From Cellulomonas sp. P24 (GTDB taxonomy: Bacteria; Actinomycetota; Actinomycetes; Actinomycetales; Cellulomonadaceae), in NCBI RefSeq assembly GCF_024704385.1, contig NZ_JAJDFX010000002.1, forward strand, positions 806,001 to 870,000: a stretch of 64,000 nt of DNA, written 5' to 3'. This document shows, one piece after another, positions 26,303 through 37,387 of this stretch. Under the pieces are notes generated by a model. It was not told where the DNA came from. It did no database searches and saw only the letters and a program-made list of their open reading frames with translations. The position numbers were made by a program, and so were the translations under genes. Each line of letters starts with the position of its first letter. Position 1 is the first letter of the stretch.

Positions 26303-27217
26303 ATGTGGACGACGCAGGTTCAGGTTCTCGACGACGTCGCACCCGCGGACTGGCTCGCCCCGCGGCTCGACGGATCGTTCGGGACCGTCGCGCGGACGGT
26401 GCCCCGCGGTTTCGCCGCGTACGCGCGCATCCTGCACCCTGCGTTCGACGAGGACGCAGAACCCGTCCGCTGGTCGGAGGTCGCGATGCGCACCCGCCGT
26501 CAGGTGCACGCCACCGCGCAGTGGCACGCCCTCGTCGGCTCCCCGGACCACTGGGACACCCACGACGGGCTGTGGCCGTACGGACCACCGGAGCAGGGCA
26601 ACCTGCACCTCGACCCGCTCCTCGCGCTCTGCGACGCGCTCGCGAGGCACACCACCGCACCGGACACGTGCTACTTCTGCCTGTGGGAAGGCTGGGGCTG
26701 GATCCACGGAAGCCCTGCGGTCGCCCGCGCCACCTTCGGGTCGGGGAAGGCCGAGCCCGTTCCACCGGCGCTGACACCCGACGAGCTGCAGTCACCCCGG
26801 GTGGTGCACCCCGGCCGGAGCTACCTGCTCCTGCGCGGCCCGCTGTCGGCGACCGAGGCCCTGGCCCGCTACGAGCCGGGACGTTGGGGAACCCAGTCCC
26901 CCAACCTGTTCTGGCCTGCCGACCGGTCGTGGTGCGTGGCCAGCGAGATCGACTTCGACTCGACGCTGGTCGGCGGCAGCACGGCACTCGTCGACGAGCT
27001 GCTGCGGTCACCGGACCTCGAGGCCTGGCCCATCGGCCCCGACGACTCGATAGCGTTCGACGCCGACACGGTCAACGTGCTCCCGGGGCCGGCGGAGGCT
27101 GACGCCGACCCTGGCGCTGGGCGCGTCAGGCGCGCGTGGTTCCGGGCACGTCGCGGCTCACCGCACCGTCGCGAGGACGAGCACGACCGGAGCCGTCCGC
27201 CCCACCCAGGTGCCTGA
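26303..27217 (+). CDS. Hypothetical protein, about 304 aa
   Basis: I do not recognise a named family. It is soluble and Trp-rich ('VLDDVAPADWLAPRLDGSFG', 'CYFCLWEGWGWIHG', 'LFWPADRSWCVASEIDFDST', 'LVGGSTALVDELL'). Actinobacterial proteins of this kind are often annotated only as hypothetical. The ATG at 26303 is preferred because upstream text is compositionally odd. The last about 20 codons overlap the oppositely oriented gene at 27158 and are Arg-rich, so the natural end may be nearer 27130 and the stop displaced. Confidence 0.7.
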   Translation: MWTTQVQVLDDVAPADWLAPRLDGSFGTVARTVPRGFAAYARILHPAFDEDAEPVRWSEVAMRTRRQVHATAQWHALVGSPDHWDTHDGLWPYGPPEQGNLHLDPLLALCDALARHTTAPDTCYFCLWEGWGWIHGSPAVARATFGSGKAEPVPPALTPDELQSPRVVHPGRSYLLLRGPLSATEALARYEPGRWGTQSPNLFWPADRSWCVASEIDFDSTLVGGSTALVDELLRSPDLEAWPIGPDDSIAFDADTVNVLPGPAEADADPGAGRVRRAWFRARRGSPHRREDEHDRSRPPHPGA

Positions 27218-27829
27218 GAGCACGGCCCGTCGTGTCGCCTCGGCTGGTACCAGGGCATCGAGACCCGACGCATCAGGACCCAGCGCGCGGGCGATGACGA
27301 GCGAGAGGTCACCTGCCTCGACGACGGTCACGTCCTGCTCCTGCCGCACGGTGAGCTCCTCGACCGGGACCTGGGACGGCACGGGGGCGTCAGCCGGACC
27401 GCTCCCGGTGACGCGTGCCGTCGGTTCGCGCGTGACGCGCTCGCCGTCGACGTCCAGGTACAGCTCGGCCTGCCGTCCGCCTGTCAGCGCCGCCGTGGCC
27501 ACGGCCTGCACGTACACGGGATCACCGACACCGTCGTACACCCACCGCGGACCCAGCACCGAGTGCTGCATCGTGCCGATGAGCCACTGCTCACCGCCGA
27601 CGAGCGGCGCACCTCGATACGTCAGCGGGACCTGCAGAACCGGGCCGTCACCTGCGCGCACGAGCAGCGTCTCGACGCCCACCTCACCCGCCGGGTCGTC
27701 GAACCGGAACGCCCCGACGCTCGTGAGCGTCGCACCGGACTCCCCGACGTACCACGGCTGGGACGGTGCCCACCCGTCGAGGAGCTCGATCTTGGACGGG
27801 GTCAGCTCGGCCTGGTGAAGGAGTGCCAT
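27158..27829 (-). CDS. Maltokinase N-terminal cap-like domain protein
   Basis: A 223-aa protein resembling the stand-alone N-terminal cap domain of maltokinases. Evidence is the opening 'HQAELTPSKIELLDGW', then 'GAFRFDDPAGEVGVETLLV' and 'QVPLTYRGAPL'. The kinase domain itself is absent, so it cannot phosphorylate maltose; the role of such stand-alone caps is unknown. It overlaps the convergent gene by 60 bp. The start is at ATG 27829. Confidence 0.75.
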   Translation of the reverse strand: MALLHQAELTPSKIELLDGWAPSQPWYVGESGATLTSVGAFRFDDPAGEVGVETLLVRAGDGPVLQVPLTYRGAPLVGGEQWLIGTMQHSVLGPRWVYDGVGDPVYVQAVATAALTGGRQAELYLDVDGERVTREPTARVTGSGPADAPVPSQVPVEELTVRQEQDVTVVEAGDLSLVIARALGPDASGLDALVPAEATRRAVLSGTWVGRTAPVVLVLATVR

Positions 27830-27966
27830 GCCGCCGATGCTACGGCGCGCTCACCCGGTGCAAGGACCGGGCAGGTCGGTCGGTCTCGCGCCGGTCGGAG
27901 GCGGACCGTAGGTTGAGGAGGTCCCCAGCGCGATTCATCCTGCAGTCCATGAGGAGACGTCACCCG

Positions 27967-28287
27967 ATGACCGTCATCAAGATCAATGCCATCACCGTGC
28001 CGGCCGACGGCGGCGACGAGCTCGCACGCCGGTTCGCCGGGCGTGCCGGTGCGGTCGACAACCAGCCGGGCTTCGAGGGGTTCGAGCTGCTCCGACCGAC
28101 AGATGAGCGCACCACCTGGTTGGTCGTCACCCGCTGGGCCGACGAGGAGTCGTTCCAGGCGTGGGCGAGCTCACCGGCGTTCGCGCACGGGCACCGCGGC
28201 GCGGCACCCGATCAGGCCCCGGCGCCGCAGGTCGCTGTCAGCAGCGAGCTGTGGTCCTACGAGCCCGCCGGCGGCTCGACCCACTGA
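27967..28287 (+). CDS. Antibiotic biosynthesis monooxygenase / MhuD-like heme-degrading protein
   Basis: A 106-aa ABM-fold protein. Signature positions include 'INAITVP', 'FAGRAGAVDNQPGFEGFELL', 'WLVVTRWADEESFQAW' and 'HGHR'. It resembles the mycobacterial MhuD/HmoB group, in which Asn in the segment before 'PGFEGFELL' and a His near 75 contact heme; both are present here. Its likely role is cytosolic heme breakdown and iron release. It stands next to katG with a shared terminator between them. Confidence 0.75.
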   Translation: MTVIKINAITVPADGGDELARRFAGRAGAVDNQPGFEGFELLRPTDERTTWLVVTRWADEESFQAWASSPAFAHGHRGAAPDQAPAPQVAVSSELWSYEPAGGSTH

Positions 28288-28318
28288 CTCCCACGCCGGG
28301 AAGTCCCACCCCCTCCGC

Positions 28319-28350
28319 GGGCGCCGAGGTCGAACCTCGCCTCGGCGCCC
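28319..28350. terminator. Bidirectional terminator between the ABM gene and katG
   Basis: Perfect 11-bp stem GGGCGCCGAGG / CCTCGGCGCCC with a 10-base loop, in the 83-bp gap between the two convergent genes. Confidence 0.7.
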
Positions 28351-28370
28351 GCGCTCGGACCTCCGGGAGC

Positions 28371-30638
<2,268 letters not shown>

Positions 30639-30667
30639 TCAGTGCCGGAGAACGAGGTTCCGGAGGA

Positions 30668-31168
30668 CTACGTGCCGGAGGGCTCGGTGCCCGGGGACTC
30701 GGCGCCCGAGGGTTCAGCCCCGGCGGCGAGGCGCGCGCAGGAGGGGCACGTGCCCCAGTAGACGACCTCGGCCTCGTCGATCTCGAAGCCGTGGTCCTGG
30801 GCCGGGGTCAGGCATGGCGCGTGCCCGACGGCGCAGTCGACGTCGCTGATCGACCCGCAGGTGCGGCAGACGACGTGGTGGTGGTTGTCCCCGACCCGCA
30901 GCTCGTAGCGCGCGAACGTGCCCTGCGGCTGGATGCGGCGGACAACGCCACGCTCGGCGAAGGTGTTGAGCGAGTCGTACACAGCCTGGTGCGAGACCTG
31001 TACGGCGCTCGCACGGACGGCCGCGATGATCTGGTCGGTCTCGGCGTGGGGATGCGCGCCGACCGCCTCGAGCACCGCGAGTCGTGGAGCGGTCACCCGC
31101 AGTCCGGCGCTGCGCAACAGGTGCTCGAGGTCGAGCTGCGTGGTGGCCACCTCGTGACCGTAGGCCAC
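30668..31168 (-). CDS. furA: Fur-family regulator (FurA/CatR type)
   Basis: About 166 aa. The winged helix ('SAGLRVTAPRLAVLEAVGAHPHA', 'VSHQAVYDSLNTFAERGVV') is followed by the metal-binding dimerisation domain with 'VGDNHHHVVCRTCGSI' and a second Cys pair 'GTCPSCARL'. The C-terminal tail (after residue about 145) is acidic and Gly/Ser/Pro rich. It is autoregulating by analogy with mycobacterial FurA and represses katG. GTG 31168 sits 3 bases after a Fur-type palindrome, which suggests a leaderless transcript; GTG 31150 is the alternative start. Confidence 0.9.
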   Translation of the reverse strand: MAYGHEVATTQLDLEHLLRSAGLRVTAPRLAVLEAVGAHPHAETDQIIAAVRASAVQVSHQAVYDSLNTFAERGVVRRIQPQGTFARYELRVGDNHHHVVCRTCGSISDVDCAVGHAPCLTPAQDHGFEIDEAEVVYWGTCPSCARLAAGAEPSGAESPGTEPSGT

Positions 31169-31170
31169 AA

Positions 31171-31187
31171 TCTTGAATGATTCAAGA
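31171..31187. promoter_or_regulatory. Fur box in the furA promoter
   Basis: TCTTGAATGATTCAAGA is a perfect 8+1+8 palindrome, AT-rich in a very GC-rich setting. It lies directly upstream of the regulator start, matching the FurA autoregulatory site seen in mycobacteria and Streptomyces. Confidence 0.8.
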
Positions 31188-31315
31188 GAACTCGCGGACC
31201 CGCGTGTCTCCGAGCATCCTCCGCCGCGGTTCGGACCCGTCCCACCGGAGCGTGCGCTTGAGGAGCTTCCCGGTCGCCGTCGTCGGCACCGACGGGCTCG
31301 CGAACCGCTGAGTGG
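31182..31315 (-). pseudogene. Remnant of an acyl-CoA ligase C-terminus
   Basis: The minus strand encodes 'VPTTATGKLLKRTLR', the conserved last motif (A10 lysine loop) of acyl-CoA ligases. It matches the end of the complete ligase at 33324 ('LPTTATGKILKRKLR') at both protein and nucleotide level. The match covers about 48 bases (31246-31293); upstream text has no ligase signal. It reads as the trace of a duplicated ligase gene, left beside the furA promoter. Confidence 0.65.
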
Positions 31316-31349
31316 TGCACCACCGGCCGGCCGATCTAGGTTCGACGGC

Positions 31350-32336
31350 ATGACCATCCGCTTGGGTTACCAGATCCCCAACTTCACCTACCCCGGTCGG
31401 GTCCCCGCCGAGATCGTGCCGACCGTCATCCGGCAGGCACGCGAAGCCGAGGCGGCCGGTGCGGACGCCGTGTTCGTGATGGACCACTTCTACCAGCTGC
31501 CCGGCATCGGCGACCCGGACGATCCGATGCTCGAGGCGTACACGCTGCTCGGGGCGCTCGCGACGGCCACCGAGCGCGTGCAGCTGTCGACGCTCGTGAC
31601 CGGGAACACCTACCGCAACCCGACGCTGCTGGCCAAGGCCGTCACCACGCTCGACCTGGTCAGTGCCGGTCGCGCGGTCCTCGGCCTCGGGGCCGGCTGG
31701 TTCGAGCTCGAGCACCAGCAGCTCGGGTTCGAGTTCGGCACGTTCACCGATCGGTTCCATCGCCTCGAGGAGGCGCTCGCGATCATCCTCCCGATGCTGC
31801 GCGGTGAACGTCCCACCGTCTCCGGCGAGTGGTACCGCACCGAGCAGGCGATCAACGAACCGCGCCTGCGCGACGACCTGCCCCTGCTGATCGGCGGCGG
31901 CGGGGAGAAGAAGACGTTCCGCTACGCGGCGCGGCACGCCAACCACCTCAACCTGATCTGCAACGCCTCGGACGTGCCGCGCAAGCTCGACGCGCTCGAC
32001 GCGCGGTGCGACGAGGAGGGTCGGGACCGCTCGACGCTCGAGACCAGCTTCCTCGGCTTCGTGATCGTCGACGAGGACGGCGATGCCGCACGCCGGATGC
32101 ACACCGAGATGCTCGCCTCGCGCGGCATCGTGCTGGACACGATGGACGCCGCCACCCGCCGGCTCGCCACCGACCGGCACTTCGTCGGCTCGCCCGAGGA
32201 CGTCGCGGAACAGGTGAAGACCCGGGTGCTCGACGCAGGCGTCGACGGCTTCGTCTTCAACCTGGTGGCCAACGGGCACGTGCCCGGTGTCGTCGCGATG
32301 GCCTGCGAGGCGTTGAGCCCGCTGGTCAGGCCCTGA
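31350..32336 (+). CDS. LLM-class F420-dependent oxidoreductase
   Basis: A 328-aa TIM-barrel flavin-like enzyme of the luciferase-like monooxygenase class. Typical text is 'YQIPNFTYPG', 'AGADAVFVMDHFYQLPGIG', 'LSTLVTGNTYRNPTLLAK', 'AVLGLGAGWFELEH' and 'LLIGGGGEKKTFRYAARHA'. In actinobacteria this subfamily uses coenzyme F420; the substrate is unknown. The ATG at 31350 matches family N-termini. Its end overlaps the convergent hydrolase by 11 bp. Confidence 0.85.
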   Translation: MTIRLGYQIPNFTYPGRVPAEIVPTVIRQAREAEAAGADAVFVMDHFYQLPGIGDPDDPMLEAYTLLGALATATERVQLSTLVTGNTYRNPTLLAKAVTTLDLVSAGRAVLGLGAGWFELEHQQLGFEFGTFTDRFHRLEEALAIILPMLRGERPTVSGEWYRTEQAINEPRLRDDLPLLIGGGGEKKTFRYAARHANHLNLICNASDVPRKLDALDARCDEEGRDRSTLETSFLGFVIVDEDGDAARRMHTEMLASRGIVLDTMDAATRRLATDRHFVGSPEDVAEQVKTRVLDAGVDGFVFNLVANGHVPGVVAMACEALSPLVRP

Positions 32337-33198
32337 GGAGCTCGTCGAGGATCTGGGCCGTGACCGCCGGGTCCTCCTCGTTGGGGCAGTGACCGGTGGC
32401 GGGCACCACGCGCACCGGCGCACCGAGCCGAGCCGCCATCGTCCGCTGCCAGTCCTGGGGCCACGCGTCGTCGTTCTCGCCGTGCACGACGGCGGTCCGC
32501 AGGCCGGTGGCGGCGAGCTCGGCGGTCCGGTCGGTGGGGTCCGCGAGATGGTCGATCGCGGCCACGAGCTGGTCCGGGTGGGTGAGCTCGGCGCGAAGCC
32601 GAAGGAACGCGTCGTCCGGGGAGAGGTCGAGGTCGTCCAGGTGAGCGCGCTCGGGGTTCCGCAGCCGCCACAGGTCGATGTGCGGGTTGGCGAGGAGCGC
32701 GGCGCGGTCGTCGGCGTTGCGACCCGCCCAGCCGTGCGGGCCCGAGCAGAGCAGCGTCAGCGAGGCGAACCGTTCCGGGTAGGCGATCGCTGCCGCCCGC
32801 GCGACCAGCCCGCCGAAGCTGTGACCGATCAGATGGAGACGCCCGCCGGCCGCTCCGAGTACGGCGCGCGCGACCTCCTCGACGTCTCCGGCCAGCAGAT
32901 CCATCCCGTAGGACGTTGGCAGGTCCGGACCGGAGGAGTCCCCCTGCCCGCGCTGCGAGAACGACCACGCGTCCCAGCCGCGTCGGGCCAGCTCGGGCAG
33001 CAGCAGCCGGTGGTCCTCCTTGCTGCCGGTGAACCCCGGGACGATCAGCACGGTGCCGGTCGGCGGTCCGTCAGGGGCGTGGTGCAGGGCCGTCAGCGGG
33101 CCGACCTGCGCCCGGATCACGCGCACCTGCGTCCCGAGCTCGAGCGGCAGGTCGCCCAGCGGGATCCCCGGCAGCACAGCCGGCGCGTCGTGAAGCAC
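32326..33198 (-). CDS. Alpha/beta hydrolase
   Basis: A 290-aa alpha/beta-fold hydrolase. The nucleophile elbow is 'GHSFGG' (Ser), the oxyanion region is 'VLIVPGFTGSKEDH', an acid residue lies near 'AVVHGENDDAW' and the catalytic His is in 'VPATGHCPNEEDP'. GTG 33198 with GGAGGA upstream sets the start. The 'cap' is helical, as in esterases and lactone hydrolases. It follows the acyl-CoA ligase in the same orientation (125 bp), so a fatty-acyl or ester substrate is plausible but unproven. Confidence 0.85.
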   Translation of the reverse strand: MLHDAPAVLPGIPLGDLPLELGTQVRVIRAQVGPLTALHHAPDGPPTGTVLIVPGFTGSKEDHRLLLPELARRGWDAWSFSQRGQGDSSGPDLPTSYGMDLLAGDVEEVARAVLGAAGGRLHLIGHSFGGLVARAAAIAYPERFASLTLLCSGPHGWAGRNADDRAALLANPHIDLWRLRNPERAHLDDLDLSPDDAFLRLRAELTHPDQLVAAIDHLADPTDRTAELAATGLRTAVVHGENDDAWPQDWQRTMAARLGAPVRVVPATGHCPNEEDPAVTAQILDELLRA

Positions 33199-33323
33199 CT
33201 GATCCTCCGTCCCGCGTCGGCCCGTCCGGCGCTGCGGCGACGCTAGGCCACGAGGTCGACCGCGGCAAACGCCCGGGCCCCAGCGTGGCTCCGCCCTCGA
33301 CGAGCCCGCGGTGCGGACCCGCC

Positions 33324-34883
33324 TCAGCGGAGCTTGCGCTTGAGGATCTTCCCGGTCGCCGTCGTCGGCAACGACTCGACGACCTCGACCAGGCGCGGGT
33401 ACTTGTACGCAGCCATCTGCTCCTTGCCCCAGGCGACCAGCTCGTCGGGGGTGGCCGAGGCGCCGGGCTTGAGGATGACGAACGCCTTGACCTCCTCGCC
33501 GTACCGCTCGTCCGGGACCCCGATCACCGCGGCCAGGGAGACCGCCGGGTGCGTGAGGAGGACCTCCTCGATCTCGCGCGGGTACACGTTGTAGCCACCG
33601 CGGTTGATCATGTCCTTGGACCTGTCGACGATGTAGTACCAGCCGTCCTCGTCGCGACGTCCGAGGTCGCCCGTGCGGAACCACCCGTCGTGGATGGCCT
33701 CCGCCGTCGCGTCGGGCCGCTTGTAGTAGCCCTTCATGACGTTGTGGCCCTTGATCGCGATCTCACCGATCGCGTCGGGCGAGTCCTGGAGCTCCGCCCA
33801 GCCGACCGGGTCGATGAGCTTCATCTCGACGCCGGGGATCGGCAGCCCGATGGACCCGACCCGCGCCGGTTCCCCGTACACGCTGAAGCTCGCGACGGGT
33901 GAGGTCTCGGACAGCCCGTACCCCTCGAGGATCGTCACACCGAACCTCTGCTCGAAGTTCTTGTGGACCTCCACCGGCAGAGCGGCCCCACCCGAGACGG
34001 CGACCCGGAGGTTCTTCGCGATCGAGGAGATGTCGACGCCCTGCTCCAGTGCACCGAGCAGCGCCCAGTACATCGTCGGGACGCCGGCGAAGAACGTCAC
34101 CCCCGCCTTCAGCATGAGGTCCAGCGCCGTGCCGGCCTCGAAACGCGGCAGCATCACGACCGTGCCGCCGAACGCGCACGCGGTGTTCTGGATCACGGTC
34201 TGCCCGAACGAGTGGAAGAGCGGGAGCACGCACAGGTACGTGTCCGGGGCGTCGACGTCGACGTCGAACAGCGGCCCGCAGGACAACGCGTTGTCGCGCA
34301 TGTTGCGGTGCCGCAGCTCGGCGCCCTTGGGCTGCCCGGTCGTCCCGGACGTGTAGAGGATCACCGCGGTGTCGTCCTCGTCGGTGGCCACGGACTCGAA
34401 CGTCGTCGGCTGGGAGGCCATGGCCTCCCCCAACATCTCGGTGCCGGGGATCGGCGACGCCGCGGTGGGGTCGGCGGTGATCACGAGGAAGTGCTCGCAG
34501 GACTCGACCTCTCCGAACCCTGCGTATCCCTCCGCCCCGATCGGCAGCTCGGGCGTGCCCTGGAAGCAGACGTAGGCCTTCGCCTCCGAGTCGCTCAGGT
34601 GATAGGCCACCTCGCGGCCCTTCAGCAGCACGTTGAGCGGCACCACGGTCGCCCCGGCCTTGAGGATCCCGAAGTAGACGATCGTGAAGTACGGGAGGTT
34701 CGGGCAGCTCAGCGCCACCTTGTCGCCTGGCGCGATCCCCCGCGAGACCAGCAGGTTCGCGACCTGGTTGGCAGCGCCGTCGAGCTGGGCATAGGTGAGA
34801 TGCGTGCTCCCGAAGACGATCGCGTCACGGTCGGGGAACCGGTCCGCACTGTTCTCGAGCAGGGACGCCAGGTTGTACTGCAC
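33324..34883 (-). CDS. Long-chain acyl-CoA ligase (AMP-binding)
   Basis: A 519-aa adenylate-forming enzyme. The phosphate-binding loop is 'ILYTSGTTGQPKGAEL', A5 is 'EGYGLSETSP', A7 is 'GWFRTGDLG', the hinge is 'DRSKDMINRGGYNVYPREIE', and the C-terminal catalytic Lys is in 'LPTTATGKILKRKLR'. It activates a fatty or related acid with ATP and CoA in the cytoplasm. GTG 34883 is the start, with GGAGG 14-18 bases before it. It may pair with the hydrolase downstream. Confidence 0.92.
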   Translation of the reverse strand: MQYNLASLLENSADRFPDRDAIVFGSTHLTYAQLDGAANQVANLLVSRGIAPGDKVALSCPNLPYFTIVYFGILKAGATVVPLNVLLKGREVAYHLSDSEAKAYVCFQGTPELPIGAEGYAGFGEVESCEHFLVITADPTAASPIPGTEMLGEAMASQPTTFESVATDEDDTAVILYTSGTTGQPKGAELRHRNMRDNALSCGPLFDVDVDAPDTYLCVLPLFHSFGQTVIQNTACAFGGTVVMLPRFEAGTALDLMLKAGVTFFAGVPTMYWALLGALEQGVDISSIAKNLRVAVSGGAALPVEVHKNFEQRFGVTILEGYGLSETSPVASFSVYGEPARVGSIGLPIPGVEMKLIDPVGWAELQDSPDAIGEIAIKGHNVMKGYYKRPDATAEAIHDGWFRTGDLGRRDEDGWYYIVDRSKDMINRGGYNVYPREIEEVLLTHPAVSLAAVIGVPDERYGEEVKAFVILKPGASATPDELVAWGKEQMAAYKYPRLVEVVESLPTTATGKILKRKLR

Positions 34884-35041
34884 GGGACCGCACCTCCGCC
34901 ATTGGGGTTGGTGTGGCTAACCTACCCGCGCGGCTCCGGGAGGACGAGAGCCACGCGACGAGCCGACCTCCGGTGCTGGTCGGGTGCACCCGTGGGACGA
35001 TGCGAAGGACTCCAGCATCCGCCGGCGCGCAGGAGGGCACG

Positions 35042-36347
35042 ATGGGAAGCCCCTCGCCGCTCGCCCCCGCCCCGGACGCCGGCCTCGGCACGCGTGACCG
35101 TGTGCTCGACGCGGTCAGGGCCGCCGCACTGGTCGTCGTCGTCATGGGCCACAGCCTCCAGTGGGACACCAGCACCGGGAGCCCGACCGCTGTCCTCGAG
35201 CAGCGACCCGGCCTGGTCTGGGTCACGTGGGTCGCTCAGGTCCTGCCGCTGTTCTTCGCGGCCGGGGCCGTCACCAACGCGATCTCGTGGAGACGCGACC
35301 CCGACGTCGGCGCCTACCTGCGGCGGCGACTGGTACGCCTGTCGACCCCGGGCCTGGTCTACGCGACCCTCTGGACCGTCCTCCTGCTCCCCCCTCACGC
35401 CGCTGTCCACGTCGGTGGGGTTCGCCGGACGGTTCCTGGCCGAGCTCGTGTGGTTCCTCGCCGTCTACGCGACAGCGACGCTCGCTGTCCCCTGGACGAT
35501 CCGCTGGACCCGGCGACCGTGGTTCACGATCGGCCTGTGGTTCGCCGCCGTCGGCGCGGTGGATCTGCTGCGGTGGAACGTCTGGGCACCGCTGGGGTGG
35601 CTCAACCTCGTGCTCGTCTGGGGGCTCGTGCACCAGGTCGGGTACCACCTCCCGGCGCTGCGGGAGGCCCGACGTGCCTGGCTCGTCGCAGGCGGTGTCG
35701 TCGCCGTCGCCGCCGCGATCGGGCTCGGGGTGCTCGGTCCCTACTCGTCGTCGATGGTGTCGTTCGGCGGCGATCCGGAGCCGTCGAACCTGGCGCCCCC
35801 GACGCTCGTCGTCGCGTTGTTCGGGCTCGGCCAGGTGCTGCTTCTCGCGGCGCTCTGGCCGTGGCTGGCGCGGCGGCTCACGGTGGACCGGACGTACCGG
35901 GCGGTCGGCGCGCTCGGGGTCCGGTCGATCGGCATCTACCTGTGGCACATCCCCGTCGTCGCCCTGGTCGCCGGGGCGGCGTGGGTTCTCGACTTCCGGG
36001 CCGAGCCCCTCGGCGCCGTGTGGTGGCTCGCGCACGTGTCGGGGCTCGCCGTCATCCTCTCGGTCGCGTGGGCCGTCGCCGGTCCTGCTGCCGTCGTCGA
36101 CCACCGGGCGCGCGCGTGGGCGGCACGGCGGCGTTCCTGGACGCGCGCGGTGGTGCCGTTCGCCGTGGTGGTCCCCGTCGTGCTCTGCAACATCTCCGTG
36201 ACAGGGTTCGGGACCTGGTGGGGCGCGGGGATGCTCGGTCTGCCGTCCTCGAGCGTGCTCAACCTGGCCGTCCTCGCTCTCGCGTGGTTCGCCCTCGCGG
36301 CACGCGGAGAGCCGAGGCCCTCGGGGGCCGTACCGGGCCCGGCGTGA
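35042..36347 (+). pseudogene. Membrane acyltransferase (acyltransferase-3 family), split by a +1 frameshift at 35389-35394
   Basis: The first frame from ATG 35042 has 'RVLDAVRAAALVVVVMGHSL' and 'VTWVAQVLPLFFAAGAVTNA', the start of an acyltransferase-3 protein with His in TM1. At the run of six C (35389-35394) the good reading shifts frame and continues as 'LTPLSTSVGFAGRFLAELVW' through about eight further helices to 36347. Removing one C gives one 434-aa protein with the expected ten or so membrane helices. It would acylate a cell-surface glycan or lipid. The homopolymer position makes either a sequencing slip or phase variation possible. Confidence 0.8.
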
Positions 36348-36733
36348 TGCCCGGCCCGACGTGATGCCGGGCCCGACGCCCGACCCGAGTCCGGGCCCGA
36401 CGTGCCGGGTGACGTGGCGCGGGCCGCCGGGTGGGAGTGACCGCGGTCGGCGCGGTGCGACCCGTGGGCGGACTCGCGCGCGAACGCCCCGGGACCCGGT
36501 CCTTCACCGGCCTCCGCCCCTCCCCTGGCGATCAGCGTGGCCACGAGCTGTGCCGCCCCCACGCCCAGCATCAGGAGACCGGCGAGCTCGGCACGGTGCA
36601 CGCCGAAGGGACGCCAGGTGCGTCGTGACGCCCTTGTGCCGACCGCTTGGGCATCCTGTGTGCCCCGCGTGCCGACCTCGTGCCGATGGACGGTCGATCC
36701 CCGACGGGCCGTCGCGGGACCTGCACCGTGGCC
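36348..36733. other. Intergenic stretch with GC-rich repeats; no clear gene
   Basis: The first about 70 bp repeat the unit 'CGGGCCCGACG' with 'TGATGC' spacers (36335-36405) and can fold strongly. They may end transcription of the acyltransferase gene. On the minus strand near 36601 an open frame begins with a possible membrane helix (LAGLLMLGVGAAQLVATLIA) but soon turns into low-complexity His/Arg/Gly text. I do not accept it as a gene without more evidence. Confidence 0.4.
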
Positions 36734-37387
36734 ATGATGGATCTCATGGGGGACGAGGCCGCTGGGGTGGAGCAGGGCCGACCGGAGCCCATATCGCGCC
36801 GTGCGACGACGCTGTGGCGGGTCGTCGAGATCGGGTTCGTGGTGGTGACAGCGGCGGCCTGGGTGACCGCCGCATGGCTCCCGAGGTTGCCCGTCACGGA
36901 CGACTCGGGTCGCAGCGTCATGTTCGTCGTCGGGAACCAGCCGAGCGACTTCTGGCTGGGCGCCTCGATCGTCCTGGCCGCCGCCATGTCTCCCGTGACT
37001 GCGGCCGGTCTTCTTGTGTGGATCGTTCGTCGCGTGCCCAGGAGGTGGCGGGTACTGGCGAAGGTGGTCGCCTGGACCGTATGGCTTCTCGGCACGGTGC
37101 CTCTCGCTGTGATGGCCGTGGTGGGGGTCCTGCTGATCGGGATCGCGGAAGAGCAGATGATCGTCCGCGGCGATGACGGTTCACGGGTCATGATCGTGTG
37201 GGGCTTCGACGGTGACGTCGCCGGTGTCTGGCGTCAGGCAACCTCGTTCACCTACCTGCGAGACCCGGGAGAGACGACGATCGATCCCTCGAGCGGGCCC
37301 TGCCACCTTGACCGTGCGATGGCGTCACAGCTGACACTGACCTGCGGCTCCACGTCACAGCTGGTGAGCGATCTCCCTGGGGTCTGA
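36734..37387 (+). CDS. Two-helix membrane protein of unknown function
   Basis: About 217 aa. The cytoplasmic N-terminus is followed by a first helix (VVEIGFVVVTAAAWVTAAWL), an outside loop, a second helix region (IVLAAAMSPVTAAGLLVWIV) and a third (VVAWTVWLLGTVPLAVMAVV). A C-terminal extracytoplasmic tail of about 85 residues holds two cysteines ('GPCHLDRA', 'LTCGSTSQL') that could form a disulfide. No family is recognised. Start choice among ATG 36734, 36737 and 36746 is uncertain; none has a strong ribosome binding site. Confidence 0.65.
   Translation: MMDLMGDEAAGVEQGRPEPISRRATTLWRVVEIGFVVVTAAAWVTAAWLPRLPVTDDSGRSVMFVVGNQPSDFWLGASIVLAAAMSPVTAAGLLVWIVRRVPRRWRVLAKVVAWTVWLLGTVPLAVMAVVGVLLIGIAEEQMIVRGDDGSRVMIVWGFDGDVAGVWRQATSFTYLRDPGETTIDPSSGPCHLDRAMASQLTLTCGSTSQLVSDLPGV

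Noticed and set aside
36335-36410. CRISPR-like repeats
   Set aside because: The units are short, contiguous and unequal, with no spacers; they look like GC-rich tandem repeats at a gene end. No CRISPR array or cas gene is present in the window.
35936-36601. Minus-strand open frame with a possible membrane helix
   Set aside because: After about 30 residues it becomes low-complexity and then runs antisense through the acyltransferase gene. It is probably an artefact of GC-rich codon bias.
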